64,000 bases of DNA from Deroplatys truncata (Eukaryota > Arthropoda > Insecta > Mantodea > Mantidae). Numbering within the stretch: position 1 is the stretch's first letter; each line of letters opens with the position of its first letter. The notes below the pieces were generated by a model. The model did not search any database, was not told the DNA's origin, and saw nothing but the letters and a program-made list of their open reading frames with translations. A program made the translations under genes and the position numbers. Below, one piece after another: positions 22,204-34,208 of the stretch. The stretch is taken from positions 178,911,065 to 178,975,064 of the forward strand of contig CM060988.1 of assembly GCA_030765065.1 (NCBI GenBank), written 5' to 3'.

Positions 22204-22940
22204 TTTTACTTTCTTTATCACGTACATAGGAGGTAGAGAAGGCATTACATTCCAAACAAAAGTTCGATGCCGAGATTTCACCGGAAATACATGTTTTGAG
22301 CACCCTGAATCCAAGTGAATCAGTTTTGGAAACATGTCCGCGCGCGCGCGTGTTTATGTGTGTTTGTGTGTCTGTGAACACTGTAACTCAAACACGAAAA
22401 GTCGGATAATTACCAAACTTGGCATTAAGTTTAGTATTGTCCAAGAATGTGACACGAGGATTTTCAAGAAAGTTCCCCCACATCCAACTACCTTTTACAT
22501 GGAATACTTTTCGAAAATGTTTAATTTTTAAAAAATTGCGTTAAAGATTTAGATTAAAACACCACATATTAAAGACATTTACATGACAAATAAAATGTAT
22601 ATCTTGAATTTTCTTGGAACAGCCTTTGAAGCCCTCTTCATTAGGAAGGAATAACTCGCAAACTTGTATAACAGGTAAACGTTAAGCGATAGACGAAGAC
22701 GTACCATACAAAAAATGTAGATATCTTTAAAACACACAATTTAGTTAAATAAGTTTTTCTGTGTCATAAACCGTTTCTGAGATATCCGTTATTAATGGTT
22801 CGAATTGTTTAATATTTCTCATTCTTTTAAAGTCCCATCGATTTTTAGTTGTTTCTCGCGATGTCATGGAAACAGTAAGGAATTTTAAGGCCAGCATATA
22901 GCGCCCAGTTCTTAAACATTTGACTGTCGCTGTTCTCTTT
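22204..22940 (+). mobile_element. family H element, subfamily B, host of R insertion (left part)
   Basis: The 5' end is actttctttatcacg at 22208, and a (CG)n/(TG)n tract lies near 22339-22375. The copy is split at ctgttctcttt/gtat by a reverse family R element and resumes at 23823 with gtatctataatgaaatgtg. Confidence 0.65.
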
Positions 22941-22944
22941 GTAT

Positions 22945-23822
22945 TGAAGATGTTTCTATTTTTACCATGTAGGTACAAAGTTCCGGTAGCCTTCGCCCCA
23001 ATGTTCACTTTTCGGTGGCCTTCGCCCCAACTTTTAAAAAATTAACTTTGTAATTTGAATGTTTCTTTAAATATTATATATATTTAGGTTTGCCTCGGCT
23101 GCGTCAGTATTAATTTCTAGAAACATGTGTCTCTTTGCAGGGAGTGGTGCGGCTGAAGAAGGTAGGCTTACGCAAATTATAATTTTTACTTCACTCCATT
23201 TATTAATCCTTCACAGGATTAAATAACACTTTACATATATAGAGAGTTGTGAGATTATTTATTAATTGCACTTTTAAACACGTAAACTTTATAATATCCT
23301 CGCCGTATTGAATTTTTGTCTCCCACTAGATACGTATTGAACTTCTCCAGGACGCGTCTCACGTCCAGTTAGGAACACTGTCTACTAGCAACTGGCGCCT
23401 GAATTTGTACAATTTGCTCTATTTCAGTTTCTGAATGGCTAATCTTATTCCAATAGAATACTTTTATTTAACTTAAGTTTTTTTTGGGGTTTTTGATTGG
23501 CTATTTATAAACTGTCTCAAAAATTACATTATTGTTGCTTCAAGAATTACTAGTAGTATTATTAAACTTACTAATTCATTATTGCCTCAAGGTTACCTCA
23601 TTGTTAGCAACTTTTGAACAATATTCTCACAGCTCTTACATTGTTAAATTACGTAATACATTCACATAACATTATTAAATATGTACACAATAATATAAAC
23701 ATAATACAATGACTGTTACATACATGTTATTTACACACATATTGCTTTAAGGCGGGCTGTTATTATATTTTATATTATATAATTAGACTGAAATCATTTA
23801 AGTGTTAAAAATACTGCCTCAG
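22945..23822 (-). mobile_element. family R element (LTR-like), complete, GTAT duplication, reverse
   Basis: 878 bases from tgaagatgtttctattttta to aatactgcctca, flanked by GTAT at 22941-22944 and 23823-23826. It has two ggcgaagg-type repeat units (22980-23030) and lacks the ccatacgtgg repeats of longer copies, which explains its shorter length. No coding sequence. Confidence 0.75.
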
Positions 23823-23955
23823 TATCTATAATGAAATGTGTAATGTAGCGATGTTTATGTGGATTAGAATATAGTAAATAGAAAACTAAGCTTTAGTTAG
23901 AGTAATTTGCATATGCACTAATAACGTGGAGGGTAGAGAAAGTCATGTGAATTTT
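23823..23955 (+). mobile_element. family H, subfamily B (right part of host copy)
   Basis: It continues from gtatctataatgaaatgtg to gtagagaaagtcatgtgaat. The second arm of the 3' hairpin is lost. Confidence 0.55.
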
Positions 23956-24790
23956 TTTGCCTAAGTTTCAGTCCGCTTTAGGTCCTCGGGTCGGTCCTCA
24001 AGGACAATTTACTGTTGCAAGCAACGTCAGTAATAACTTTGCCTGAAGTGAGAGACTGTCCACCATATCTATCGCTTGTCACAATGGACTAGGGGAGTTG
24101 TAACGTCTTGCACAGAGACGTTGTTCCCCCCAGGGATGAACAGAGCCGTGCTGGTGACAATGTATTATTTATGTTCTAGCACCACGTTACGCTGAGTAGC
24201 CACTCAGCGGTCTTTATCTGCTAGTTCCTCGTAAACGGCGAGATAACTTCAGAATTCTATACCCTATTCATACAACTTTATTACTGTCTCTAACGTCTAG
24301 GTAGAGGGGGTATTGTTTTTGAGGCCTTATCCAAAAACAAAATCTCATGTGACGTAAACACACGACTTTTCCTGCCAACGAATTCACATACAATCCATTT
24401 CCTTCACGTTACGGACACCGCACGGCCGCCGCAGCTCGTACTCCCGCCAAAACAGCTATATCCCCGCAACCACTTCACGTTCTCATAGTTACAAGGACAA
24501 CACTAATCTGCATTTTCAAACTTTTTTTCAGATGATTTCTTAAATGTAGGTGTTCTTGATTCAAGTTTTTCTGGTGATTCCAGAAATAACTTCGTTTTTT
24601 TCTATCACGTCAGGTTTTTACACAAAATAAGTAATGTTCTGACAATTTTACTAATCAGCGTAGAAAAGTATTCAAAATCATTTCACACAAGGTAAGTTTT
24701 TATTCAGGAAACACTTTAAGAATACTCTCAAGAACTCCACTAATTTATTTCATGACTACATTTTAACAAAACAAGAAGCTAAAGTGTTTC
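23956..24790. other. unannotated spacer
   Basis: No gene recognised. A weak, badly diverged H-like stretch (ctaggtagagggggtattg) lies near 24297-24315. Confidence 0.35.
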
Positions 24791-24792
24791 AT

Positions 24793-25355
24793 TTAATTTT
24801 TTTCAAACTTTCTCTTCTTTGACTTCCTTGCAGATCCTTGAAGATGACTGTCCCTCCTCAACATCCAACAGTAGTCGGCCATCATAATTTCATTCCATTG
24901 CCCCTGGTATCTCCTCTCCATTTCCTTAATATCTTGGTGAAAACGTTCACCCAGATTTTCTGGAAAGTAGTCGATATTGAATGCAGAAAATGCACCTTTA
25001 CGCTCATGTTACGCTTTACCCATCTTCTTGAAATGTTCCAACATTGTTTCGACAATGGCCTTGTAATTAGGATCTTTGTTATTGCCTAAGAAGTTTTCAG
25101 TAACTGATCGGAAGGCGGTCCATGCTTCTATTTATCTCTCATTCATTGTCTTCTCAAAATCTTCATCCTTCAACAATTTCTTTATTTGAGGACCAACAAA
25201 AATTCAGTCTTTAATTTGTCTTGTGTAATCAAGGGAAATTTCTTGGAAAGGTAGTTGAAGCAGGGTCCATCCTGTGGTAGAACCCTTACAAATTGCTTCA
25301 TCAAGCCCAATTTATGTGTAGTGGAGGAAGCAATATATTTATATCCCTATGTTTT
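24793..25355 (-). pseudogene. C-terminal part of an unnamed arthropod ORF family (ADYCW motif)
   Basis: Reverse-strand reading, in order: THKLGLMKQFVRVLPQDGP with CFNYLSKKFPL; after a frameshift VGPQIKKLLKDEDFEKTMNE; then AWTAFRSVTENFLGNN; then an open final stretch with FNIDYFPENLG, GERFHQDIKEMERRYQG, MMADYCWMLRRDS and a Lys-rich tail ending in TAA at 24795-24793. From memory this C-terminal pattern recurs in uncharacterised, multi-copy ORFs of many arthropod genomes. Function is unknown. At least two internal breaks make this a pseudogene, although the last 60 or so codons are undamaged. The upstream part is not visible beyond about 25355. Confidence 0.6.
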
Positions 25356-25454
25356 TTAATTGAAATTGTGAAAAAACTGTACGTGATAGGAAAAAAACTA
25401 AAAGAAGTTCTGAAATCAGCACAAAAAAGTGAGTCAGAATCACTTATTAGTTTT

Positions 25455-25604
25455 CAATCATCCGATATCATGCAGACTAGTGTAATAAGCACATACCTTA
25501 TCATAAGAGAGTTTGGACATGTCCTTCTGTATCAAATTTTCATTTACACTTGAGAGTTCAATATCTGAATTTCTCGTGTGATATCTTATTTTAGTTCCTC
25601 CAAT
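25455..25604 (-). pseudogene. DUF4817-type transposase C-terminal fragment, reverse
   Basis: The reading ELSSVNENLIQKDM and the following cttatgataaggtatgtgc closely match the forward fragment at 27190-27345. The two are therefore copies of one element family, including its 3' untranslated part. Only the end of the gene remains. Confidence 0.5.
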
Positions 25605-25605
25605 G

Positions 25606-26060
25606 TATAGAGAGAGGTCGCACAGGCGGTAGCGTATGTGACTCGCATTTGGGAAGTCGTGAGTTAGATTCCCGCGGCCGATATTCCTGACCCATTGGTT
25701 TTTCGTGGGTTTCCCGGGTTCTAGGCGAATGCTGTGAAGGTTCATTACATCCCCCCGAATTTTCTGTCCCTCCATTTCACCTCCTTTCTCATTTCACTCC
25801 ATCTTGGGTGTTGGTTGTTTCAGGGTTGCAAGTGTCGGGGGGGATCTCGGCGTTCTGTGGCAGGGGAAAAGCATGCACTGTATAGCTCTTCGTCCCCCGA
25901 GAATAGGGGCAGTCCCAGAGCCTCGGGCCCCCCAGTGGGATGTGCAGGTCCGAGGGGGGAGGTGAAGCGGTTATACTAGCTGCCACCAGGGAGTTTCAAC
26001 CTGGAAACTGTAGGGACCCTGCCCTCTGCTCTGTCGTGCCCCTGATCCGGCCGCCATTGG
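25606..26060 (+). mobile_element. long tRNA-derived SINE, family S1, second copy
   Basis: The head contains caggcggtagcgtatgtgac and a B-box-like gagttagattcccgc (about 25661-25675). The body aligns with the 617-1324 copy through tttttcgtggg, ctgtccctccatttcacctc, cttcgtcccc, and a block around ggagtttcaacctgg and agggaccctgccctctg. Similarity fades at about 26045. The B box has lost the central cg. Confidence 0.65.
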
Positions 26061-26092
26061 TCTCTCATTATCAACTCACCCCCTCCTCCCAC

Positions 26093-26946
26093 TTTATTAC
26101 TTTCTCTACTACGTATAAGTAGGGGAAGCATTGCATTCCACCTAAAACTTCGATACCGAGATTTCACCGGTAATATTTGTTTTGAGGCCCTCTGAATCCA
26201 AATAAAGTATTTTTAAACATGTTCTTAGGTGTGTCTGTCTGTGTGTCTGCCTGTGAACAGCAATAACTCAGAAACCAAGAGTTGGATAAATACAAAACTC
26301 GGTATTTGAGTTTAGTGTCTTCCAATAACGTGGCACAAAGATTTTCAAGAAAATCCCCCCATCCCAACATAAACTTTACATGGAACATTTTTCGAAAATA
26401 TTTATTTTCTAAAAAATGCTACAACGATTTAATTAAAATTCGATATATTAAAACTATTTATATAAAAATAAAATGTATATCCTGCATTTTCCGGGAATAG
26501 CCTAGGAAGTACTCTTCATTTGGAAGGAATTTTGTATAATCTTGTATAACTTGTAAACGTTAACCGATAGATCCATTAAAACAGACAATTTATTTCAAAT
26601 ACGTTTTTGTGGCATAAGTCGTCTCTGAGATAATGGTTATTAAGGGTTCAAATTGTTCAATACTTGTCATTCATTTAAAATCCCATCGATTTTCGGTTGT
26701 TTCTCGCGATGTCATGGAAACAGTATGGAATTTTAAGGCCAGCATATAGCGTCCAGTTGTTAAACATTTGACTGTCGCTGTTCTCTTTGTATCTATAACG
26801 AAAGGTGTAATGTAGCTATTCTGTAAAGGTTGTTTTGAATTAAAACATAGTAGATATAAAAATAACCTTTAGTGAGAATAGCTTGTATACTCACTAATAA
26901 ACGATAGAGACTAAAGAAATACATGTGAATGTATCACATCAGAGCT
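26093..26946 (+). mobile_element. family H element, subfamily B
   Basis: Full-length with 5' actttctctactacg at 26098. The B-specific blocks gtttctcgcgatgtcatgga and ctgtcgctgttctctttgta are present. The 3' end is cacatcagag without a T run. Confidence 0.6.
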
Positions 26947-27307
26947 TTCTTCGCGTGATCATGTGAATTGGGGAAATTTCTGTAATTGGATTTTGCGAAA
27001 TGATAAGAGTAATGACGAAGCATGGTTCCATTTTCAAAATAAAATAACAGATACTGAAGAGCAGTAACTTTTTGAAGATAAGGTAATTAGTAAAGGATTA
27101 TTGCCCTCAAGATACCCTGATCTAAGTATGCGTTTTTTATCTATGGGAGATTTTAAAAATAAAATTTATGCAACAAACCCCCATACAGTGGAAGAACTAA
27201 AAGAAAACATCAGGGGAGGAATTTACTCAATTCCAGATATTAAACTCTCGAGCGTAAATGAAAATTTCCAGAGAAGATGCCAGAAGTATGTGGATAGAGA
27301 AGGATAA
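26947..27307 (+). pseudogene. DUF4817-type transposase C-terminal part, internally deleted
   Basis: NDEAWFHFQNKITD carries the first catalytic Asp. After a deletion comes a frame with LLPSRYPDLSMRFLSMGDF, then NPHTVEELKENIRGGI and NFQRRCQKYVDREG. The third acidic residue of the usual SPPDFF block is lost (SMRFL). The second-Asp segment is missing altogether. The 3' untranslated part recurs at 25455-25500 in reverse. Confidence 0.65.
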
Positions 27308-27340
27308 CATTTCCAATATCTCTTATGATAAGATATGTGC

Positions 27341-27685
27341 TTATTATTATTATTTTAATTGTAACTGTGACAGAAAGTGAGGCAGTTGAGTGAATATTAT
27401 AACTATTTCGGAGGGAGTCCGAGCTGCAGCGGCCGCAGTGTGGAAGAATCGCACTGTATTACACTTCTATCCCTATTTATATTTAACTTGTCTACTATTC
27501 TTCTAACAGATTGTAGCGTATGTATGTGCATTGTCGCGAAGGACACATTATTCCTTTGTAGCATGACATTGTTGTGTATAATCATTTTGATTGGGGTTTG
27601 AATTTTGTCCGACGCGGCATCTCTCTCCCCACCTGCTGGTCAGGGAGAGAGGAAAGAAGGTGAAGGCAAATAGAGGGACTAGCTT
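27341..27685. other. unannotated spacer
   Basis: No repeat or motif-bearing frame recognised. Confidence 0.35.
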
Positions 27686-28474
27686 TTTTACTTTCTCTAT
27701 TACGTATAGTAAGTAGGGGAAGCATTGTATTCCACCCAAAAATTCGATACCGAGATTTCACAAGAAATATATGTTTTGAGACCCCCTGAATCCAAAAAAG
27801 CCGGATAAACACCAAACTTGGTATTTAGGTTCAGTATCTTCCCGAGATGCGACACGAAGGTTTCCAAGAAAATCCCCCCACCCCGGATTACCCTTTACAT
27901 GGAACATTTTTAGAAAATTTTAATTTTCTCAAAAATGGCTCTAACGATTTTGATTAAAATATCATATGTTTAAGATATTTTCATGACAAATCAAATGTAT
28001 ATCTCGAATTTTCTGGGAATGTCTCCAAAAGTATTCTTTATTGTGAACGAATTTTGCATAACTGGTAAACCATAAGAGATAGACAAAATGTTACTACACA
28101 AAAAAATGTAGATCGCGTTAAAATACACAATTTATGTCATATACTTTTTTTGTGGAGTGAACCATTTTTGAGATATTGCTTGTTATTCCCTTAAATTTTC
28201 TAATACCTATACTTTTTCCTTAACTCGTTATTCAGTTTTTTTTTATATCCTGGACATGCAAAGAGAATGGAATGTGCCACATAGCAACCAGCGCTTAAAA
28301 GATTTGAGTATCGCTTAAAGCCTACCATATTCCCCTTGCATCTACAAGAAAATTAGCAATAAGATTAACATCTCGATATCTCAATTAACATGAAGCATAT
28401 GGAGAATAAGAGTTTGTAAAAATATTTGTACAAGAGTAGAGAAAGTCATGTGAGTGTAACACATGAGATTTTTG
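27686..28474 (+). mobile_element. family H element, subfamily A, microsatellite deleted
   Basis: Both ends are present (actttctctattacg at 27690; gtagagaaagtcatgtg with cacatgag at the 3' end). The stretch from the internal T run through the (TG)n tract is missing, so aatccaaaaaagc joins cggataaacacc directly. Confidence 0.65.
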
Positions 28475-28992
28475 TACTAGTGGCGTCAGTCGAATGTGTG
28501 TCTTCAGGGGCAATGGTTGTGTGTAAGCAGGCCTGTTTTTCGTGCGAGTGTGGAGCATCTCTCACCAATGTTTGCCTGTAATCTGTTGTGAACGATGTAG
28601 TGATACTAAGGAAACTTTATAATAAACTCCAGTAAATGTGAAATTAAGTGTATTTTGTTATGAATATCCCACGCCTATTTTACAATGTGCAGCTAAGGTC
28701 CTGGTCCTCTCGTTGCCACTGCAGTTACTCCCCCAATGTTTATGTCGGGGTAACTAAATTTAATATGTAGCTGCAAAATTTTTTGGCCTCACCACAGTAT
28801 ATAACAATATTCCATTCCTTCATTTCTCCCCCATTTCATTCTCACGTTTCCTAAACAGTCTTTATACTTCATCTCTTTGTACAGTGAAAATTTTCCTAAT
28901 TAAAATTTACCCGTTTAATTATTCAATGTCTTTCTTTGATTGCAGTATAGTACACAATGAAAAGCTACGTTTATTTCTCCATAAATTGGACA
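28475..28992. other. unannotated spacer
   Basis: No family recognised. Confidence 0.4.
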
Positions 28993-28994
28993 TA

Positions 28995-30259
28995 CAAGGG
29001 CGGATTGATAAGTCAGTGACTTTTTTAAAGAAAATAAAAAAAATTCTAAAAAATCAATTTTATGTCTATAGTCTCCTTTTAATTCAGTACACGCTGTTCA
29101 GCATTTCTCCAATTTTTTAACCCTTCCAAAAATTTGCTTTTTCGAAGTCTGCAAAATATGAGATTGTTTCTGCCGTGATGTGTTCACTGGACGTGAATTC
29201 TTCCCAGCAAGCCAATTTTTCAGATTTGCGAAGAGGAAGAATTGGCTCGGAGCCAAATCTGGAAAATATGGTAAGTGCGGTAGCAGTTCGTAGCCCAATT
29301 CCACATATATTGCGATGGCAATGGCTGGCTTGTGTGCGGGTGCATTATCCTGGTGAAAGAGAACCTTTTTATTCACCAAATGGGGTCGTTTCTTTAACAA
29401 TTTCTTGTGAAACAGATCCAGCATTGCGGCATAATATGAACCTGTGATCGTTTTATTCTTTTCCAGGTAGTGAATGTCTATCATACCATGTGAATCCCAA
29501 AAGACAGCTGCCATGGGTTTTCCTGCCGACGGAATGGTTTTCGCTTTCTTTGGAGCAGGCTCGCCGAAGGAAATCCACTGCTTTGTTTGTTGTTTGGTTT
29601 TAAGTTGATATTAATAGATCCAAGTTTCATCAACCGTGATATAATGCCGCAAAAACTCATTTGGGTTGCGCTGGAACATGTTCAAACATCCCTGAGAAAT
29701 GGTCACACGAATCCGCTTGTTCTCAACTGTGAGCATCGCGGCACCCATCTTGCTGACAGCTTTCTCGTACCCAAAAATACGTGCAGAATGTTATACACCC
29801 GTTCATTCGAGATGTTTGCGTTCTTGGTTATCTCACGGATTTTCACTGGGCGGTCTTCCAACACAATATCCTAACTGTGTTCACCATTCTTCTGTTGTGA
29901 CCCCAACCGACCGTCCTGTGCGCACGGCATCATTTGTACTCGAACGGCCACGTCGAAATTCTGTGAACCACGCCATGTGATGGAGCAGAGTCCCCATAAT
30001 ACTTGTTCATATTTTCTTCCGTTTCCTTCACCGTCTTACCATGCAAAAAGTAATGTTTTATCAGAACACAAAATTCACTTTACTCCGTGTTCTACGAAGC
30101 AACATACGTCTGCTTGTTTTAAACTCTCTCGACTATGTTGTAAGAAACAAATGACGACTCCGATTATACCTAGAATAGATATGACTTGGGTGCAAACAGA
30201 GAACCTGTGATTAGAACTGTATCTCTCGTCAAAGTCATGAACTTATCAATCCGAACTCG
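28995..30259 (-). mobile_element. mariner element with both ends
   Basis: 1265 bases between TA dinucleotides (28993-28994 and 30260-30261). The left end reads caagggcggattgataagt and the inverse of the right end reads cgagttcggattgataagt. This is the size and structure of a full-length mariner. The inner halves of the terminal repeats agree best; the outermost bases have diverged. Confidence 0.75.
29098..30046 (-). pseudogene. mariner transposase, frameshifted, third catalytic Asp lost
   Basis: Reverse-strand homology runs in order: KTVKETEEN, YYGDSAPSHG, WFTEFRRGRSSTNDA, KIREITKNANISNERVYNIL, TVDETWIY (first Asp), PSAGKPMAAVFWDS, then a 138-residue frame with FHQDNAPAH (second Asp) and PDLAPSQFFLF. 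In active mariners the last motif is PDLAPSDY or PDLAPSDF; here the catalytic Asp is Gln. There are several stops and frameshifts in the N-terminal half. The element cannot move itself, but its ends could be recognised by a related transposase. Confidence 0.75.
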
Positions 30260-30419
30260 TATATCATGTCTTAGACCTTTTAAATTCATCGTTCTAGTTC
30301 CTGTCCACACAAACCTTTCTCTACGTGTTTTATCGCAAATCCCTATATATTTTTGTAACTTACTGTTTATGTGTCCCTATAGAACCTCAAAGAACCATTT
30401 TCTCTCATACCACGAAATA

Positions 30420-30497
30420 CACTACGTGATCAAAACTATCCGGACACCTGGCTGAAAATGACTACAAGTTCGTGGCGCCCTCCATCGGGGAATGATT
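30420..30497 (+). mobile_element. solitary left end of Tc1 family T1
   Basis: cactacgtgatcaaaactat through gcgccctccatcggg repeats the first 75 or so bases of the element at 30688 (about 90% by eye), also preceded by TA (30418-30419). No transposase follows. Confidence 0.65.
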
Positions 30498-30687
30498 TTA
30501 GTCTATTTGTCTATTTTATTCATTTCAGTAATACAGATTACAACTTATAAAACTATTTAAGGAGAAGTGAAGCCATAGCTAGATATTTAAAACTATGCTC
30601 CTACCATACATCCTGAGAAACAACAGAATGGTGATACAACTTAAAACTGATAAGACTTTGAAAACTTCAAACCAATAATAACGAATA

Positions 30688-31929
30688 CACTACGTGATCA
30701 AAAGTATCCGCCAGGTGTCTGAAAATGACGTACAACTTCGTGGCGCCCTCCATCAGTAATGCTGGAAGTCAATGTGGTGTTGGCCCACCCTTAGCCTTGA
30801 TGACAGCGTTCACTCTCGCAGGAATACTTTCAATCAAGTGCTGGAATGTTTCTTGGGGAAATGGCAGCCCATTCTTCACGGAGTGCGGAACTGAGGAGAG
30901 GTATCGATGTAGGTCGGTGAGGCCTGGCACGAAGTCGGCGTTCCAAAACATCCCAAAGGTGTTCTATAGGATTCAGGTCAGGACTCTGTGCAGGCCAGTC
31001 CATTACAGGGATGTTATTGTCGTGTAACCACTCCGCCACAGCCCGTGCAGTATGAACAGGTGCTCGATCCTGTTGAAAGATGCAATCGCCATCCCCGAAT
31101 TGCTATTCAGCAGTAGGGAACAAGAAGATGCTTAAAATATGAATGTAGATCTGTGCTGTGGTCGTGCCACGCAAAACGACAAAGGGTGCAAGCCCCCTCC
31201 AGGAAAACACGACCACACCATAACACCACCACCTCCGAATTTCACTGTTGGCACTACACACGCTGGTAGATGACGTTCACTGGACATTCGCCATACCCAC
31301 ACCCTGTCATCGGATCGCCACATGTGTACCGTGATTCGTCACTCCACACAACGTTTTGCCACTGTTCAATCGTGTAATGTTGACGCTCCTTACACCAAGC
31401 GAGGCGTCGTTTGCCATTTTCCTGCGTGATGTGTGGCTTATGAGCAGCCGCTCGACCATGGAATCCAAGATTTCTCACCACACGCCTAACTGTCATAGTA
31501 CTTGGAGTGGATCCTGATGCAGTTTGGAATTCTGTGTGATGGTCCGGATAGATGTCTACCTATTACTCTTTACGACCCTCTTCAAATGTCGGCGGTCTCT
31601 GTCAGTCAACAGACGAGGTCGGCCTTTACGCTTTTGTGCTGTACATGTCCCTTCACGTTTCCACTTCACTATCACATCAGAAACAGTGGACCTAGGGATG
31701 TTTAGGAGTGTGGAAATCTCGCGTACTGACTTCTGACACAAGTGACACCCAATCACGTGACCACGTTCGAAGTCCGTGAGTTCCACGGAGCGTCCCATTC
31801 TGCTGTTTCACGATGTCTAATGACTACTGAGGTCGCGGATAATGAGTACCAGGCAGGTGGCAGCACAATGCATCTAAGATGAAAAACGTATGTTTGTGGG
31901 GGTGTCCGGATACTTTTGATCACATGGTG
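30688..31929 (-). mobile_element. Tc1-like element (family T1) with both ends
   Basis: 1242 bases flanked by TA (30686-30687, 31930-31931). The left end reads cactacgtgatcaaaagtat and the inverse of the right end reads caccatgtgatcaaaagtat, so the outer 20 bases match with two differences. Full-length structure. Confidence 0.8.
30769..31798 (-). pseudogene. Tc1 transposase, all catalytic residues present but frame broken
   Basis: The start MGRSVELTDFERGHVIG at 31798 is followed by two HTH regions (STLLNIPRSTVSDVIVKW; TVRRVVRNLGFHGRAA). Then come NVVWSDESRY (Asp 1), FGGGGVMVWSCF, FQQDRAPVHTARAVAEWL (Asp 2) and PDLNPIEHLWDVLERR (Glu 3). I count 34 residues between Asp 2 and Glu 3, as in DD34E Tc1 transposases. 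The C-terminus AKGGPTPH stops at 30769. The frame shifts at least three times, so no functional protein is made. The loss looks recent, because motifs and ends are well kept. Confidence 0.8.
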
Positions 31930-31931
31930 TA

Positions 31932-32650
31932 TGTCTTGTCTTTCAATATAATTTAGTCACAGATTCACTTCATTTCAGAATCCTTTGTTTTGATACTCCC
32001 TATTAATCTATACTCTCATGATCCTTTCCACTTATATTTATGATCTATTAAGGTTATTTATAGAAAGATATTAAACCGGGAAGCTAGCAAGTACCTTCCA
32101 GCAAAACGAAGGTGATATAGGAGGACAGCAAAATGCTCCTTGCATCGTTTACTTCAAAAGCAAACTATCTCACAGTCTTCTTGGCAAATTTAATAAGGTT
32201 GACACATTTAATGGAGAGGTGTTTTATGAACGCGCTCTCAGCTCGGCGGGGTGCAGAATTTTAATGCTAAAGTCTTCGTCGTCCTTAAGGACCTCTTTAT
32301 TAGATCCTCTCAGAAAAACCTGTGTTAATAAGCTCCCTGTCTGCTCGTTACCTCGTATTGCTCGTGAATTTATAAACTTCCATATCGAACTGTTGGAGCC
32401 GTAATAACTGAAAGACGCAGCGAGCGTTCACTTAATTGACTGCCTGCTATCTTCTGAGATAGATCATTAGGACACTTCGAAAGGGATCGGGGATCATTAG
32501 TAGGAGCGGACGTTCCTTTGTTCTGGGCGACACACTTCTTCATATGATATTTTCGTTACACATTTAGACATTTGCTTCTAAAAAGATAGTCGTAGTTTGG
32601 TGTATTACGTTCACATTACCTTCTCTACCCTCTAAATTGCAGAAAAAGAT
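31932..32650. other. unannotated spacer
   Basis: No family recognised. Confidence 0.4.
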
Positions 32651-32654
32651 ACAT

Positions 32655-33425
32655 TTTTGAAGTATTGTATTCCACCCAAAAATTTGACACCGAGATTTCA
32701 CAGCAAATACATGTTTTGAGGTGCACTGAATGCATATAAAGCATTTTTGGAAACATATCCGTGTGTGTGCCTGTGAACAACATAACTCAGAAACGAACAG
32801 TCGGATAAACACCAAACTTGGTATTTAGGCTCAGTATCTTCCAGAGATGCGACACGAAGGTTCTCAAGAAAATCCCCCCACCCCAGATTACCCTTTACAT
32901 GGAACATTTTTCGAAAATTTTAATCTTCTCAAAAATGGCTCTAAAATTTTGATTAAAACATCATATGTTTAAGATATTTTCACGACAAATGAAATGTATA
33001 TCTCGAATATTCTGGGAATGTCTCCAAAAGTATTTTTCATTGTGAACGACTTTTGCATAGCTGGTAAACCATAAGCGATAAACAAAATTTTACTACACAA
33101 AAAATGTAGATCGCGTTAAAATACACAATTTATGTCATAAACTTTTTGTTTGTTGAGTGAACCTTTTTCGAGATATTGCTTGTTATTCCCTTAAATTTCA
33201 TTTTTTGTCCTGGTAGTGCAAAGGAGAATGGAATACTCCACATAGCAACCAGTTCTTAAAATATTTGACTATCGCTTAAAGCCTACCAATTCCCCTTACA
33301 TATACAAGAAAATTAGCAATAAGATTAACATCTCGATTAACATGAAGCATATGGAGAATAAGCGTTTTTAAAAATAGTTTGTACAAGAGTAGGGAAAGTC
33401 ATGTGAGTGTAGCACATCAGATTTT
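32655..33425 (+). mobile_element. family H element, subfamily A, 5' truncated
   Basis: It begins at gaagtattgtattccaccc and keeps the 3' end (gtagggaaagtcatgtgag, cacatcag). A reverse R copy follows within 6 bases. Confidence 0.6.
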
Positions 33426-33429
33426 GTTT

Positions 33430-34208
33430 TAGTCCTCGGTTGTGTCAGTGATATCTGGTAGACCAAGTATCTCTAAATAAGCCTGGTACGGCTGCAGAAT
33501 AATTTTACACACTTTACACCAATTATATTTGTAAATTCTTACTTCTTTATTATTTCTTCACGACAGTTGAATAACAATTTACTGAGTATCTAAATATGGA
33601 GCTGTGAAATATTATTCCTAACTATATTTTTAAAGGTAAAAATTATTCTATTATTCGGAATGCACTAAATTCTCACATCTGCATACTCTGAGATACAACC
33701 ACTGATCTGAACTGCTTGGGCACGCTACCTCTTAGCGTCTACAGTTTAAATTTTTACATTTTTATCTTTCTAGTTTCTGGTCGGCTAAGTCTACTCTAAC
33801 AGAACCCCTTTAGTCTGGCTTTGATTGGCTTTCTGCACCCACGTGACCATTTACAAACGTTTTTGGACGTTAAATCGGTATTATTCTATGGACTGTTGGT
33901 AGCCTTTTTTAACTTTCTAAGTTATTGTCGTCTCAAGGTTACCTTATTGTTAGCAACCTTCGGCTTCCACTTTGTGACTCTGTTTGCTACGAAAAGCAGC
34001 TTGCTTCTATCCTCACAGTTCCTACATTATTAAACTAAGAAATACATTCACATAACATTTTATACACATATATAATAAAATAAACATAAACAATGGGTAA
34101 TATACACTTTATATACTGTAATATACACTTATAGGTTTATAGGCGGTCTATTATTTTTATACTGTATAATTAGACTGATATCAGTTAAGCAATAAAAAAA
34201 TACTGCCT
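33430..34208 (-). mobile_element. family R element, diverged, 3' truncated, reverse
   Basis: It reads from cctcggttgtgtcagtgata back to atactgcctcta, with the CCAAT-region and ctcacagttcctac blocks recognisable. It is more diverged than the other copies and lacks the tandem repeats. No target duplication. Confidence 0.55.
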
